DNA of 64,000 bases from Ruegeria sp. HKCCD4315. GTDB lineage: Bacteria; Pseudomonadota; Alphaproteobacteria; Rhodobacterales; Rhodobacteraceae. Where the stretch lies: assembly GCF_013112245.1 (NCBI RefSeq), contig NZ_WVRN01000001.1:3579869-3643868 (forward strand). Reading direction: 5' to 3'. The position numbers and the translations under genes are program-made. The notes below the pieces were generated by a model. That model was not told where the DNA came from. It saw only the letters and a program-made list of their open reading frames with translations, and ran no database searches. The stretch's first letter is position 1; each line of letters starts with the position of its first letter. This document shows positions 55,646 through 64,000 of the stretch, one piece after another.

Positions 55646-56829
55646 CAGATCACCCCCAGTTCTTTGCCGACTTTGCCAAAGGCGGTCAGCGCGCGATCCA
55701 ATTCATCCTTGGTCAGAGCCGCATTCATTTGGGTTCTGATCCGCGCTTGTCCGCGTGGAACAACCGGGAAGAAGAAACCCGAGACATAGACACCCTCATC
55801 AAACAGCTTTGACGCCATGTCCTGCGCCAGCGTCGCTTCGCCCAACATCACCGGGATGATCGGGTGTTCGCCGGGCAGCAGGTCGAACCCCAGTTTCTCC
55901 AATCCGGCACGCCAGTATTTGGCGTTTCCGAACAGCTGAGCACGCAGCATGTCGCCTTCTTCTACAAGACGGATCGCCTCAAGCCCTGCGGCGACGATCG
56001 AGGGCGGCAGCGAATTTGAGAACAGATAGGGCCGCGCCCGCTGCCGCAGCAGGTCGATCACTGGCTGCGGCCCGGCGATGTAACCGCCGATTGCCCCCCC
56101 AAGTGCCTTGCCCAAAGTTCCTGTTAGAATGTCGACATCAACACCGAAATGATCCGGCGTGCCCGCACCGTTCGGCCCCATGAAGCCGGTGGCGTGGCAA
56201 TCATCAACCATGACAATGGCGTCATACTTGTCCGCCAGTTCGCGAATCTTCGGCAGGTTGGCCAGATAGCCATCCATCGAGAACACGCCATCCGTTGCGA
56301 TCATGATGTGTCGCGCCCCGTCCTCGCGTGCCTGTTTCAGCCAGGCTTCGAGGTCGTTCATGTCATTGTTCAAATAGCGATAGCGCTTTGCCTTGCACAG
56401 CCGCACCCCATCGATGATCGAGGCGTGATTCAAACTGTCTGAGATAATCGCGTCCTCGGGGCCGAGCAGCGGTTCGAACAAACCGCCGTTCGCATCAAAA
56501 CAGGCAGCAAACAGGATCGCATCGTCCTTGTTCAGGAACTTGGCCAGCTTCTGCTCCAGTTCGCGATGAATGTCTTGCGTGCCGCAGATGAACCGGACCG
56601 ACGCCATGCCGAAGCCTTTTGGGCCCATTGCGTTCGTTGCGGCGTCGATCAGCGCGGGGTGATCGGCCAGACCCAGGTAGTTATTGGCACACAGGTTGAT
56701 CACCTGCTTGCCGCCCACGGATATCTCACCGCCCTGAGGCGAGGTGATCATTCGTTCGCGCTTGTACAAACCTTCGGATTCGATTTGCGCGAGTGTGTCC
56801 GTGATGTGGGACAAGAATGCATCTGCCAT
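55645..56829 (-). CDS. kbl: Glycine C-acetyltransferase (2-amino-3-ketobutyrate CoA ligase)
   Basis: A 394-residue PLP enzyme that cleaves 2-amino-3-ketobutyrate with CoA into glycine and acetyl-CoA. Motifs: GIGxR-like [44 protein letters not shown], and the PLP Lys in [10 protein letters not shown]. Strong GGAGGT site. Upstream is an XRE-cupin regulator on the same strand that may control the pair. Confidence 0.96.
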   Translation of the reverse strand: MADAFLSHITDTLAQIESEGLYKRERMITSPQGGEISVGGKQVINLCANNYLGLADHPALIDAATNAMGPKGFGMASVRFICGTQDIHRELEQKLAKFLNKDDAILFAACFDANGGLFEPLLGPEDAIISDSLNHASIIDGVRLCKAKRYRYLNNDMNDLEAWLKQAREDGARHIMIATDGVFSMDGYLANLPKIRELADKYDAIVMVDDCHATGFMGPNGAGTPDHFGVDVDILTGTLGKALGGAIGGYIAGPQPVIDLLRQRARPYLFSNSLPPSIVAAGLEAIRLVEEGDMLRAQLFGNAKYWRAGLEKLGFDLLPGEHPIIPVMLGEATLAQDMASKLFDEGVYVSGFFFPVVPRGQARIRTQMNAALTKDELDRALTAFGKVGKELGVI

Positions 56830-56939
56830 GGCGACCTCCGTTCAACTGAGTCGCACATCTAACATAGCGGATGAATTTCCCAAATAGGGGAATTACAATA
56901 TGAAGGAAAAAAATCCGTGAAGGCGGAAAATCGCCAGTA

Positions 56940-57503
56940 TCAGGCGTTCTTTACGATCAAAAAGACCCGCGCGGGTCCTTTGGCGGTAATGGAATGCACA
57001 ATATCAGCGGCATAGCGGGCGGTGTCCCCTTGGCTGAGATCCGAGATAGCGCTGCCCGATGTGACCCGGACCGAACCTTCCAGAACTGTCAGCTGTTCAC
57101 GCGCTCCGCGGGCATGGGGCTGGCTGTTCAAAGCCCCATCTTTGTCGAACTCAATATCGTAAACCTCGTGACCTCCGGCTTCTTCTGGTGGGGACAGAAT
57201 GCGAATCCGGCAGTTCTGCCCCATATTATCGATACTGGGGACCTCAGAGCTTCGCAGAACCTCGATCTGGTCACTGGCTTTTGCACCTTCCAACAGACCG
57301 GCAAAATCCACCTGCAAGGCGCGGGTCAAATTCCACAGGGTCGAGATCGTCGGGCTGCTTTCGCCGCGCTCAATCTGGCTGACCATGGACCGGGAAACGC
57401 CGCTGAGGTTGGCAACCGCCTCAAGCGACAGTCCTTTTGCCCGGCGTGCCTCTTTCAGGCGAGCAGGCAGGAGGTTCAGGATATCGTCTGTGTTTTCCGT
57501 CAT
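56940..57503 (-). CDS. XRE-cupin transcriptional regulator
   Basis: A 187-residue regulator. Helix-turn-helix at ~15-65 (LKEARRAKGLSLEAVANLSG, SRSMVSQIERGESSPTISTL). C-terminal cupin at ~110-187 (EVYDIEFDKDGALNSQPHAR, EQLTVLEGSVRVTSG). Members sense amino acids or polyamines. Two ATGs 12 bases apart could start it. It lies before kbl-tdh on the same strand and divergent from the thiolase, with a palindrome in the intergenic region. Confidence 0.85.
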   Translation of the reverse strand: MTENTDDILNLLPARLKEARRAKGLSLEAVANLSGVSRSMVSQIERGESSPTISTLWNLTRALQVDFAGLLEGAKASDQIEVLRSSEVPSIDNMGQNCRIRILSPPEEAGGHEVYDIEFDKDGALNSQPHARGAREQLTVLEGSVRVTSGSAISDLSQGDTARYAADIVHSITAKGPARVFLIVKNA

Positions 57504-57519
57504 GACGGAATCCATGCGT

Positions 57520-57529
57520 GTTGCGCAAC
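57520..57529. promoter_or_regulatory. Palindrome upstream of the XRE-cupin regulator
   Basis: Perfect 10-base palindrome GTTGCGCAAC, next to a TTGACA-like hexamer on the minus strand, between the regulator and the divergent thiolase. A candidate operator for autoregulation. Confidence 0.4.
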
Positions 57530-57616
57530 GTAATGTCAATTCCGGGCGTGACAGTGAGTCTAATTTGAAGATCATGCTGCAAGTGCATAATGCGCGCGGG
57601 TTTTGGAGGAGAAAAT

Positions 57617-58792
57617 ATGACTGACGTAGTGATTCTGGATGGTGCGCGTACCGCCATCGGCACATTTGGTGGCGCTTTGGCCTCGACGGCTCCGATTGAT
57701 CTGGCCACTGTTGCCACCGAAGCAGCCCTTGAACGTTCGGGAGTTGAAGGCGCGCAGATCGGCAGCGTTGTCTTTGGTCATGTCATCAACACCGAACCAC
57801 GCGACATGTATTTATCACGCGTGGCTGCGATGCAGGCGGGTATCCCCAACGGTACGCCGGCCATGAATGTGAACCGTCTGTGCGGGTCCGGGGCTCAGGC
57901 CATTGTATCCGCCGTGCAGTCCCTGATGCTTGGCGATGCGGAATTTGCTGTGGCGGGCGGTGCCGAGAGCATGTCGCGCAGCCCTTACATCGTGCCTCAG
58001 GCGCGGTGGGGCGCTAAGATGGGTGATGTTACCTCGCTCGATATGATGCTGGGCGCACTGAATTGCCCGTTTGGCACAGGGCATATGGGTGTCACGGCCG
58101 AAAACGTGGCCGACGAACATCAGATCAGCCGTGAGCAGATGGACGAGTTTGCCATGACCAGCCAGACCCGTGCGGCTGCTGCGATTGAGGGGGGATTTTT
58201 CGAAAGCCAGATCGCTCCGGTGCAGGTCAAGGTCAAACGCGACATGGTCGATTTCCAGGTCGATGAACACCCCAAAGCGACTACAGCCGAGGCGCTGGCC
58301 GGGTTGAGGCCAGTGTTCAAGAAAGACGGGCGCGTCACGGCCGGGAATGCCTCGGGCATCAATGACGGCGCGGCTGCGATGGTCCTGGCAACGGCGGACG
58401 CGGCAGAAAAAGCCGGTTTGAAACCGAAAGCACGCGTGATCGGCTATGCCCATGCTGGTGTGCGACCCGAAGTTATGGGTATTGGCCCGGTCCCGGCAGT
58501 GCAAAACCTGTTCAAGAAGACCGGTTTGTCGGCAGGTGATTTCGATGTGATCGAAAGCAACGAAGCTTTTGCCGCACAGGCACTGGCCGTCAATCAGGAG
58601 CTGGGTCTGGATGCGGCCAAGGTAAACCCCAACGGCGGTGCCATTGCGCTGGGCCATCCGGTTGGCGCGACCGGCGCGATCATCACCCTGAAGGCGCTGT
58701 ACGAGTTGGAGCGTACGGGTGGGTCAAAAGCGTTGATCACCATGTGTATTGGCGGTGGTCAGGGGATTGCCCTTGCCATCGAGCGGCTCTGA
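57617..58792 (+). CDS. Acetyl-CoA acyltransferase (thiolase)
   Basis: A 391-residue thiolase. Active-site Cys in NRLCGSGAQAIVSA, the His in IALGHPVGATGA and the second Cys in MCIGGGQGIAL. The start follows TTGGAGGAGA. It fits acetyl-CoA acetyltransferase or beta-ketothiolase (PhaA/BktB-like). No phaB is adjacent, so a degradative role is as likely as PHB synthesis. Followed by two hairpins. Confidence 0.93.
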   Translation: MTDVVILDGARTAIGTFGGALASTAPIDLATVATEAALERSGVEGAQIGSVVFGHVINTEPRDMYLSRVAAMQAGIPNGTPAMNVNRLCGSGAQAIVSAVQSLMLGDAEFAVAGGAESMSRSPYIVPQARWGAKMGDVTSLDMMLGALNCPFGTGHMGVTAENVADEHQISREQMDEFAMTSQTRAAAAIEGGFFESQIAPVQVKVKRDMVDFQVDEHPKATTAEALAGLRPVFKKDGRVTAGNASGINDGAAAMVLATADAAEKAGLKPKARVIGYAHAGVRPEVMGIGPVPAVQNLFKKTGLSAGDFDVIESNEAFAAQALAVNQELGLDAAKVNPNGGAIALGHPVGATGAIITLKALYELERTGGSKALITMCIGGGQGIALAIERL

Positions 58793-58808
58793 ACGACAAC
58801 GGAGCAGG

Positions 58809-58880
58809 GGGGGGTGTCTGCCCCCCATTGCGCTCTTGGCGCAATTCCCCCCGAAGGTATTTTTAGCCAGATGAAGCAGG
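58809..58880 (+). repeat. Post-thiolase hairpins and dispersed element, copy B
   Basis: Two successive hairpins: GGGGGG / CCCCCC with a 6-base loop, then ATTGCGC / GCGCAAT with a 5-base loop. These are followed by GTATTTTTAGCCAGATGAAGCA, which repeats the GTATTTTT-N5-AGATGAAGCA string of the copy at 10366. The first hairpin probably terminates the thiolase transcript. Confidence 0.6.
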
Positions 58881-58890
58881 CGGGTTTGAA

Positions 58891-60420
58891 TTAGCCCAGC
58901 ACCACGGCAATCAGCGTTGCGGCTATTCCAAAGAGCGCACCAATCGTGGCAGGTAGGGCATATGCACCAAAGCCGTTACTCTTTTTGTCGTCTTTTTGGG
59001 TTTGCGCGATCAGTGCGTTTTCAACAAGCGCTGGCAGGCGCGGGCCGAAACGGGCGAGCACCATTGCGGTTTTCCCAAAATCCCTCAGAGCGGCGCGAGG
59101 GCCGATAGATCGCTTGATGTAGTCTTCGACTACAGGGCGGGCGACCTCCCAGATGTTCATGTGGTCGTCGAGTGAACGCGCGACACCTTCGACCACCACC
59201 ATGGTGCGTTGCAGCAGGATCAGCTCGGTTCTTGTTTCCATGCCAAAGCGCTCAGTCACCTCGAATAGGTAATTCAGCAGGCGGCCCATCGAGATATGTG
59301 AAGCATCCATGCCGAAGATGGGTTCGCCAACTGCACGCAGGGCGCGGGCGAATTCATCTACGTCCTGGTTTGCGGGGACATATCCTGCTTCGAAATGTAC
59401 CTCGGCCACGCGCTTGTAGTCGCGGCGGATAAAGCCAAAGAGGATCTCGGCATAGACCCGGCGGGTGTATTCGTCGATATGGCCCATGATGCCATAGTCA
59501 TAGGCGATGATATCGCCATTGGCGGCGACCTTCAGGTTGCCCTGGTGCATGTCGGCATGGAAATAGCCGTCGCGCAGGGCGTGCAGCAGGAACAGGCGTA
59601 GCACACGTTCGGCCAGATCGCGGCGGTTGTGTCCTGCTGCGTCAAGGGCTGCGTTATCGCCCAGCGGGATACCGTCGGCCCAGCTGAGTGTCATCACGCG
59701 ACGCGCAGACAGCGACCAAACCACGGGCGGCAACCAGAACCCGGCGTCGTCCCTAGTGTTGGCGGCGTATTCCGATGCGGCAGAACTTTCCAGCCGCAGA
59801 TCGAGTTCGCCACGGACAACGCCATCGAAATGTTCGATCACCTCCATTGGGCGCAATCGGCGCGCGCCGGGGGCGAAAAGCTGTACGATACGGGCCGCGA
59901 AATAGAAAGCGTCTACATCCTTGCGGAACGCGCGTTCGATATTGGGGCGCAGGACTTTGACGGCTACATCCTCTCCAGTGCTGACCAGTTTGGCTTTATG
60001 GACCTGCGCGATAGATGCGGCGGCAATGGGCTCGCTGAAATCGCTAAAGATCTCGGCAACAGGCTGGCCCAGTTCCTTTTCCACCTCGGCCATGGCTTCG
60101 GATTTGGAAAAGGGGGGCAGTTTGTCCTGAAGCACGCGCAGCTGCTCGGCCAATTCGTTGCCGACAACATCAGGGCGGGTAGATAGTACCTGACCAAACT
60201 TGATGTAGGCCGGGCCAAGCGCCGTCAGAGCACGCGTGGCGGGTGGCATATCGGGATCACCCTTGTAACCCAGCCATTGGAACGGCTTGCCCAGCGCATG
60301 GGCAACAAACCGCAGCGACCGCGGGGCCTCAAAAGCGTCCAGCACCACATTCATGGCACCGGTGCGCTCCAAAGTGGCGCCTGTGCGGATCAGGCGGATG
60401 ATGTTGTGAGGACCGCGCAT
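58891..60420 (-). CDS. ubiB: Ubiquinone biosynthesis kinase-like protein UbiB
   Basis: A 509-residue ADCK/UbiB family protein needed for early ubiquinone synthesis. Signatures: YIKFGQVLSTRPD (KxGQ), ASIAQVHKAKL, DVAVKVLRPN, GYFHADMHQGNL and YDYGIMGHID. Two C-terminal hydrophobic helices (ALPATIGALFGIAATLIAVV) anchor it in the membrane. Its ATG overlaps the ubiE stop by one base. Confidence 0.95.
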   Translation of the reverse strand: MRGPHNIIRLIRTGATLERTGAMNVVLDAFEAPRSLRFVAHALGKPFQWLGYKGDPDMPPATRALTALGPAYIKFGQVLSTRPDVVGNELAEQLRVLQDKLPPFSKSEAMAEVEKELGQPVAEIFSDFSEPIAAASIAQVHKAKLVSTGEDVAVKVLRPNIERAFRKDVDAFYFAARIVQLFAPGARRLRPMEVIEHFDGVVRGELDLRLESSAASEYAANTRDDAGFWLPPVVWSLSARRVMTLSWADGIPLGDNAALDAAGHNRRDLAERVLRLFLLHALRDGYFHADMHQGNLKVAANGDIIAYDYGIMGHIDEYTRRVYAEILFGFIRRDYKRVAEVHFEAGYVPANQDVDEFARALRAVGEPIFGMDASHISMGRLLNYLFEVTERFGMETRTELILLQRTMVVVEGVARSLDDHMNIWEVARPVVEDYIKRSIGPRAALRDFGKTAMVLARFGPRLPALVENALIAQTQKDDKKSNGFGAYALPATIGALFGIAATLIAVVLG

Positions 60421-61172
60421 CAGATCTTCCAGCCGGAATGCAGCGCGGCGATGCCCATGCTCAGGTTTCGATACTTGGCGTTTTCGAACCCGGCGGTACG
60501 GACCATGTTCAGGAACGTCTCTTGATCGGGGAACTTGCGGATCGATTCCACCAGATACTGATAGCTGTCATAATCATTGGCGATCAGCTTGCCCATGCGT
60601 GGGATGACGTTGAAGCTGTAGAGATCGTAAAGCTTTTGCAGCCCGTCATTGGGCAACTGGCTGAATTCCAGCACCATCAGGCGGCCGCCGGGTTTCAGCA
60701 CGCGGAACGCTTCGTTCAGCGCTTCTTGCGGGCGGGTCACGTTCCGGATGCCGAACGAGATTGTATAGACGTCAAAGGTGTTGTCTTCGAACGGCAGGGC
60801 CATGGCGTCGCCGACCACCCAGTTCAGGCTATCCGCCATCTGGTCGGCCTCGGCGCGTTGGCGGCCTTCGACCAGCATCGGTTCGGTCAGATCCAGAACG
60901 GTGGCGTGACCATGGCCTGCGCGTTTGAGGAAGCGGAACGAGATGTCGCCCGTGCCGCCTGCGACGTCCAGAAGACGTTGGCCGGGGCGTGGCGCCAGCC
61001 AGTCCATCATCGCATCCTTCCAGACCCGGTGGATGCCCATCGACATGACATCGTTCATCACGTCATATTTCGAGGCGACCGAGTTGAACACGCCCTGCAC
61101 GCGTCCGGCCTTGTCAGCCTCGCGTACGGTTTCGAACCCGAAATGAGTGGTCTTGTCGCTTTTGTCGGACAT
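60420..61172 (-). CDS. ubiE: Ubiquinone/menaquinone C-methyltransferase UbiE
   Basis: A 250-residue SAM methyltransferase. Motif I is [16 protein letters not shown]; family signatures are [18 protein letters not shown] and [16 protein letters not shown], and the tail [15 protein letters not shown] is typical. Divergent from mutM with 86 bases between. It forms an operon with ubiB. Confidence 0.97.
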   Translation of the reverse strand: MSDKSDKTTHFGFETVREADKAGRVQGVFNSVASKYDVMNDVMSMGIHRVWKDAMMDWLAPRPGQRLLDVAGGTGDISFRFLKRAGHGHATVLDLTEPMLVEGRQRAEADQMADSLNWVVGDAMALPFEDNTFDVYTISFGIRNVTRPQEALNEAFRVLKPGGRLMVLEFSQLPNDGLQKLYDLYSFNVIPRMGKLIANDYDSYQYLVESIRKFPDQETFLNMVRTAGFENAKYRNLSMGIAALHSGWKI

Positions 61173-61258
61173 TTGCCTTGCCGTTTGTCGAATTTCGCCT
61201 CTGTTATAGGGCCATAAGAGGCGGGCACAATGCGGCCCTTTGGATTAGGAGCCGTGTA

Positions 61259-62110
61259 ATGCCCGAATTGCCCGAGGTCGAGACAGTAAGACGCGGCCTG
61301 AGTCCTGCTATGGAAGGGGTGGTGATAGAACGGGCCGATGTGAACCGCCCCGATCTGCGCTGGCCCTTCCCAGATCGAATGGCAGAACGGTTGACCGGGC
61401 AGCGGGTTGAGCGGTTGCGGCGGCGGTCGAAGTACATTCTGGCAGATCTCAGCAGCGGTGAGACATTGCTAATCCATCTGGGTATGTCCGGGCGGATGAC
61501 GGTTTCGGGTGATCCGCTGGGTCAGTTCGTGCATACGCATCCGATGCCGGAGAAACACGATCATGTCGTGTTCCACATGGCCAACGGCGCGCGCATCACT
61601 TTCAATGATCCGCGCCGGTTCGGAGCGATGGATCTGTTGCCGACGGCCAAGGCAGATGACCACAAGCTGCTGTCGGTTCTGGGGCCAGAGCCCCTGGGCA
61701 ATGACTTCCACGAACACCATCTGATCGAGGCCTTCAAAGGCAGGAACACTCCGGTCAAATCCGCACTTCTGGATCAGGGAATCGTTGCCGGATTGGGCAA
61801 TATCTATGTCTGCGAGGCGCTTTATCGCGGCAAGGTGTCGCCACGTCGCAAAGCCGGGCAGATTTCTGCATCACGTGTTGCCGCATTGGTTCCGATCATC
61901 CGGAAAGTGTTGCAGGACGCCATAGAAGCGGGCGGTTCTTCCTTGCGAGATTTCCGCCAAGCCGATGGAGAGCTTGGATATTTTCAACACAGCTTTGATG
62001 TCTATGGACGCGAGGGTGAGCCTTGTCGGACCGAGGGCTGTGGTGCCAAAATTAAGAGAATCACTCAATCGGGACGCTCATCCTTCTATTGTGCGCAATG
62101 CCAAAGATAG
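61259..62110 (+). CDS. mutM: Formamidopyrimidine-DNA glycosylase
   Basis: A 283-residue DNA repair enzyme removing oxidised purines. The N-terminus [13 protein letters not shown] carries the catalytic Pro and Glu, with the lysine in [11 protein letters not shown] and the H2TH region ([20 protein letters not shown]). The C-terminal zinc finger has [12 protein letters not shown] and FYCAQC. The start follows TAGGAG; upstream codons in frame are excluded. Confidence 0.96.
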   Translation: MPELPEVETVRRGLSPAMEGVVIERADVNRPDLRWPFPDRMAERLTGQRVERLRRRSKYILADLSSGETLLIHLGMSGRMTVSGDPLGQFVHTHPMPEKHDHVVFHMANGARITFNDPRRFGAMDLLPTAKADDHKLLSVLGPEPLGNDFHEHHLIEAFKGRNTPVKSALLDQGIVAGLGNIYVCEALYRGKVSPRRKAGQISASRVAALVPIIRKVLQDAIEAGGSSLRDFRQADGELGYFQHSFDVYGREGEPCRTEGCGAKIKRITQSGRSSFYCAQCQR

Positions 62111-62176
62111 CTTGATCCAGAGAATTCGCGTGATAAGGAATCATACCTGAACGGAACAACCGGAAGCTTTCAACTC

Positions 62177-62953
62177 ATGGCTTTTGAGACGATCATCGTC
62201 GAAATCGAAGACCACGTCGCCCTCATCAAACTCGACAGACCGGATGCGATGAACGCATTGAACTCCCAATTGGTGGGAGAGCTTTGCGATGCGCTGGAAG
62301 AAGCAGATCGTAATGACAAGGTTCGGTGCATCGTGCTCACCGGGTCCGACAAAGCATTTGCCGCAGGCGCGGACATCAAGGAAATGTCCGAGATGAGCTT
62401 TGTCGATGTCTTGAGCGCAGATCTGTTTGCTTCGGTAAACGACCGCGTCTCGGCCATTCGCAAACCGATCATAGCGGCCGTGGCGGGGTATGCTCTGGGC
62501 GGTGGCTGTGAAGTGGCCATGATGTGTGACTTCATTATTGCTGCAGATACAGCCAAGTTTGGGCAGCCCGAGATCAATCTGGGTGTTGTCGCAGGTATTG
62601 GCGGAACACAGCGCCTGACGCGCTTTGTTGGCAAGTCCAAGGCGATGGATATGAACCTCACCGGTCGGTTCATGGATGCAGAAGAGGCAGAGCGTGCCGG
62701 TCTTGTTAGCCGTGTCGTTCCAGCCAAAAAACTGATCGAAGAAGCCATGGGTGCAGCGCAGAAGATTGCGGAAAAATCCTTGCTGACAGCTGGGGCCGTC
62801 AAGGAGGCTGTGAACCGCAGCTATGAACTGCCGTTGAGCGAAGGGCTTTTGTTTGAGCGTCGTGTCTTCCATTCGATGTTTGCAACCGAAGACCAGAAAG
62901 AGGGCATGGCTGCATTCCTCGAAAAGCGCGCGGCGCAATTTCGCGACAAGTAA
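62177..62953 (+). CDS. Enoyl-CoA hydratase
   Basis: A 258-residue crotonase-family enzyme hydrating trans-2-enoyl-CoA. The oxyanion and catalytic text: [29 protein letters not shown] (first Glu) and [20 protein letters not shown] (second Glu). Both catalytic glutamates are in place, which favours hydratase activity. It follows mutM and precedes rpsT, the roseobacter order near the origin. Confidence 0.95.
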   Translation: MAFETIIVEIEDHVALIKLDRPDAMNALNSQLVGELCDALEEADRNDKVRCIVLTGSDKAFAAGADIKEMSEMSFVDVLSADLFASVNDRVSAIRKPIIAAVAGYALGGGCEVAMMCDFIIAADTAKFGQPEINLGVVAGIGGTQRLTRFVGKSKAMDMNLTGRFMDAEEAERAGLVSRVVPAKKLIEEAMGAAQKIAEKSLLTAGAVKEAVNRSYELPLSEGLLFERRVFHSMFATEDQKEGMAAFLEKRAAQFRDK

Positions 62954-62973
62954 AACCTTCCAGATCAAGTTCG

Positions 62974-62999
62974 AAGGCGGGCCATGTGTCCGCCTTTTT
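62974..62999 (+). terminator. Terminator after enoyl-CoA hydratase
   Basis: Stem AAGGCGG / CCGCCTT with a 9-base loop and five T. Confidence 0.85.
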
Positions 63000-63181
63000 G
63001 TTTTCATTTTGGTGGGTCTGAGAATCGGCTTGGCAAACCTGAAAAACTTGGATACATACCGCCGCCATACATGCGCGTGCGGCCCGCTTGGCCCGACTCA
63101 CACTCGTGATTTCTGATCCGGTGCGGATACGTCCGTGGCGCGCAAACCAAGATAACCGTACCGAACGAAGGTCAGAGACAC

Positions 63182-63445
63182 ATGGCAAATTCGCCCCAGG
63201 CAAAGAAACGCGCACGTCAGAACGAAAAGCGTTTCGCAGTAAACAAAGCGCGTCGTTCGCGCATCCGCACCTATCTGCGTAAAGTCGAAGAAGCGATTGC
63301 TTCTGGTGACAAGGACGCAGCAACTGCCGCTCTGCGCGCTGCTCAGCCCGAGCTGATGCGCGGCGTCACCAAAGGTGTTTTCCACAAGAACACAGCAGCT
63401 CGCAAAATGTCGCGTCTGTCGGCCCGCGTCAAAGCGCTGGGCTAA
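63182..63445 (+). CDS. rpsT: 30S ribosomal protein S20
   Basis: An 87-residue, strongly basic protein of the small ribosomal subunit. Family text: [39 protein letters not shown] and [26 protein letters not shown] lies upstream. Its own terminator follows. Confidence 0.97.
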   Translation: MANSPQAKKRARQNEKRFAVNKARRSRIRTYLRKVEEAIASGDKDAATAALRAAQPELMRGVTKGVFHKNTAARKMSRLSARVKALG

Positions 63446-63492
63446 GGCTGCAAATTGACCAATGGTCATGTCAGCAAGGCTGATCTAAATTT

Positions 63493-63522
63493 AAGGCGTC
63501 GCTTCGAGCGGCGCCTTTTTTC
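63493..63522 (+). terminator. Terminator after rpsT
   Basis: An 11-bp stem AAGGCGTCGCT / AGCGGCGCCTT with one G-T pair and loop TCG, followed by TTTTTTC. Confidence 0.9.
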
Positions 63523-64000
63523 GTGTTGCCGGAAAACCGCGCCTTCACAAAACTGAGAGATTCTTTCGGCCAAAGAACCGAGTCAACATCAGAGTTTCGT
63601 TGCCGCGCCCCGCTTGGAGTTGTTACCACTGTTATCAGCGATTCACTCGCTTGGGGGGACAGGCTGTTTCTTTGGTCGAACTGACGGGCATCAGATCGAT
63701 TTGAGGAAATGGGCGACGACTGGCTGATGCCAGGCTGCCGATCTGTCGTGAAACCCGGGTGCAACCCGGTCTTCTCGGCCCTGTCTAAAAAATTGAGAGT
63801 GCTACGTGCAACCCGGTTTTCCGGACGCTCACCTATTTTCGGGTGTTCTGCGGGACATGTGTGCATTCGAAAGACATCCCGCCAAACCGGGCAGGTTTTG
63901 GCGCAGGGATACCTTTGCGTGCGTGAATGCATAACCGGGCAACCGGATTCGTATGAATAAGGCCGACAGGCCAATAAGAATGGGATGCGTGAGGCGCTGA
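63523..64000. other. Non-coding region after rpsT, probably upstream of dnaA
   Basis: About 480 bases with no convincing gene. A 12-base string GTGCAACCCGGT occurs twice (63759-63770 and 63806-63817), and CCGGGCAACCGG at 63935-63946 is related. Four GANTC sites (63559, 63580, 63640, 63946), the CcrM methylation target of alphaproteobacteria, lie within 480 bases. I found no perfect DnaA box (TTATCCACA); a partial one is on the minus strand at about 63925-63935. dnaA itself is not in the window. A 15-codon ORF ends exactly at the last base and is probably meaningless. Confidence 0.45.

Noticed and set aside
63523..64000. DnaA boxes
   Set aside because: No TTATCCACA or one-mismatch copy found by eye; only a weak partial match near 63930.
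1..64000. CRISPR arrays, insertion sequences, prophage or integron
   Set aside because: No regularly spaced repeats, transposase, integrase or phage structural genes were seen.

Overview
The window reads as a chromosomal segment of a Rhodobacterales alphaproteobacterium, probably of the Roseobacter group. The basis is gene content and order (DUF1523 protein, lptCAB-hpf-ptsN without rpoN between them, form I CO dehydrogenase operon, ubiB-ubiE/mutM/enoyl-CoA hydratase/rpsT) and the high GC of most genes. The right edge, just past rpsT, is where dnaA normally follows in this group, so the window probably ends near the replication origin. I found no rRNA, tRNA, CRISPR array, transposase or integrase.

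Layout. 1-2.1 kb: the 3' end of glcF, then two tandem secreted trypsin-like proteases. 2.2-7.7 kb: hsp20, an LprI-like protein, a phytase-like beta-propeller protein and gabD. 7.9-15.6 kb: a tightly overlapping operon of about ten genes (coiled-coil protein, AAA+ ATPase, several small membrane proteins, DUFs) with no known function. In its middle the 3' end of the ATPase gene is duplicated, and each copy runs into a different membrane-protein gene. 15.6-16.5 kb: a scar in which a lytic transglycosylase gene is joined to the 3' half of flgI. 16.6-18.7 kb: an Lrp regulator and a CsoR/RcnR-type regulator with a His-tailed MFS exporter.

18.8-23.6 kb: the envelope block rnd-kdsD-lptC-lptA-lptB, then hpf and ptsN. 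23.6-32.2 kb: mixed housekeeping genes (CAP lipoprotein, L,D-transpeptidase, hemH, methyltransferase, comF, grxC, nitrilase, marR, ubiG, pip, a very short solute-binding protein). 32.4-37.7 kb: the rimP-nusA-ylxR-infB operon. 37.9-43.9 kb: an accessory region with a membrane-bound TPR regulator divergent from a small protein, a Tat-exported metallo-beta-lactamase-fold enzyme and a CobW GTPase, then two orphans. 44.0-52.6 kb: the aerobic CO dehydrogenase operon coxC-M-S-L-D-E-F-G with two small ORFs. 52.8-56.8 kb: amino-acid catabolism (kynA-kynB for tryptophan, kbl-tdh for threonine). 56.9-63.4 kb: an XRE-cupin regulator, thiolase, ubiB, ubiE, mutM, enoyl-CoA hydratase and rpsT.

How the parts work together: CO oxidation, glycolate oxidation, threonine, tryptophan and GABA degradation fit a coastal marine heterotroph that supplements its energy from CO. 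The most novel-looking item is the AAA+ operon with its duplicated tail cassettes. The flgI/transglycosylase scar is evidence of past loss or rearrangement of a flagellar cluster.
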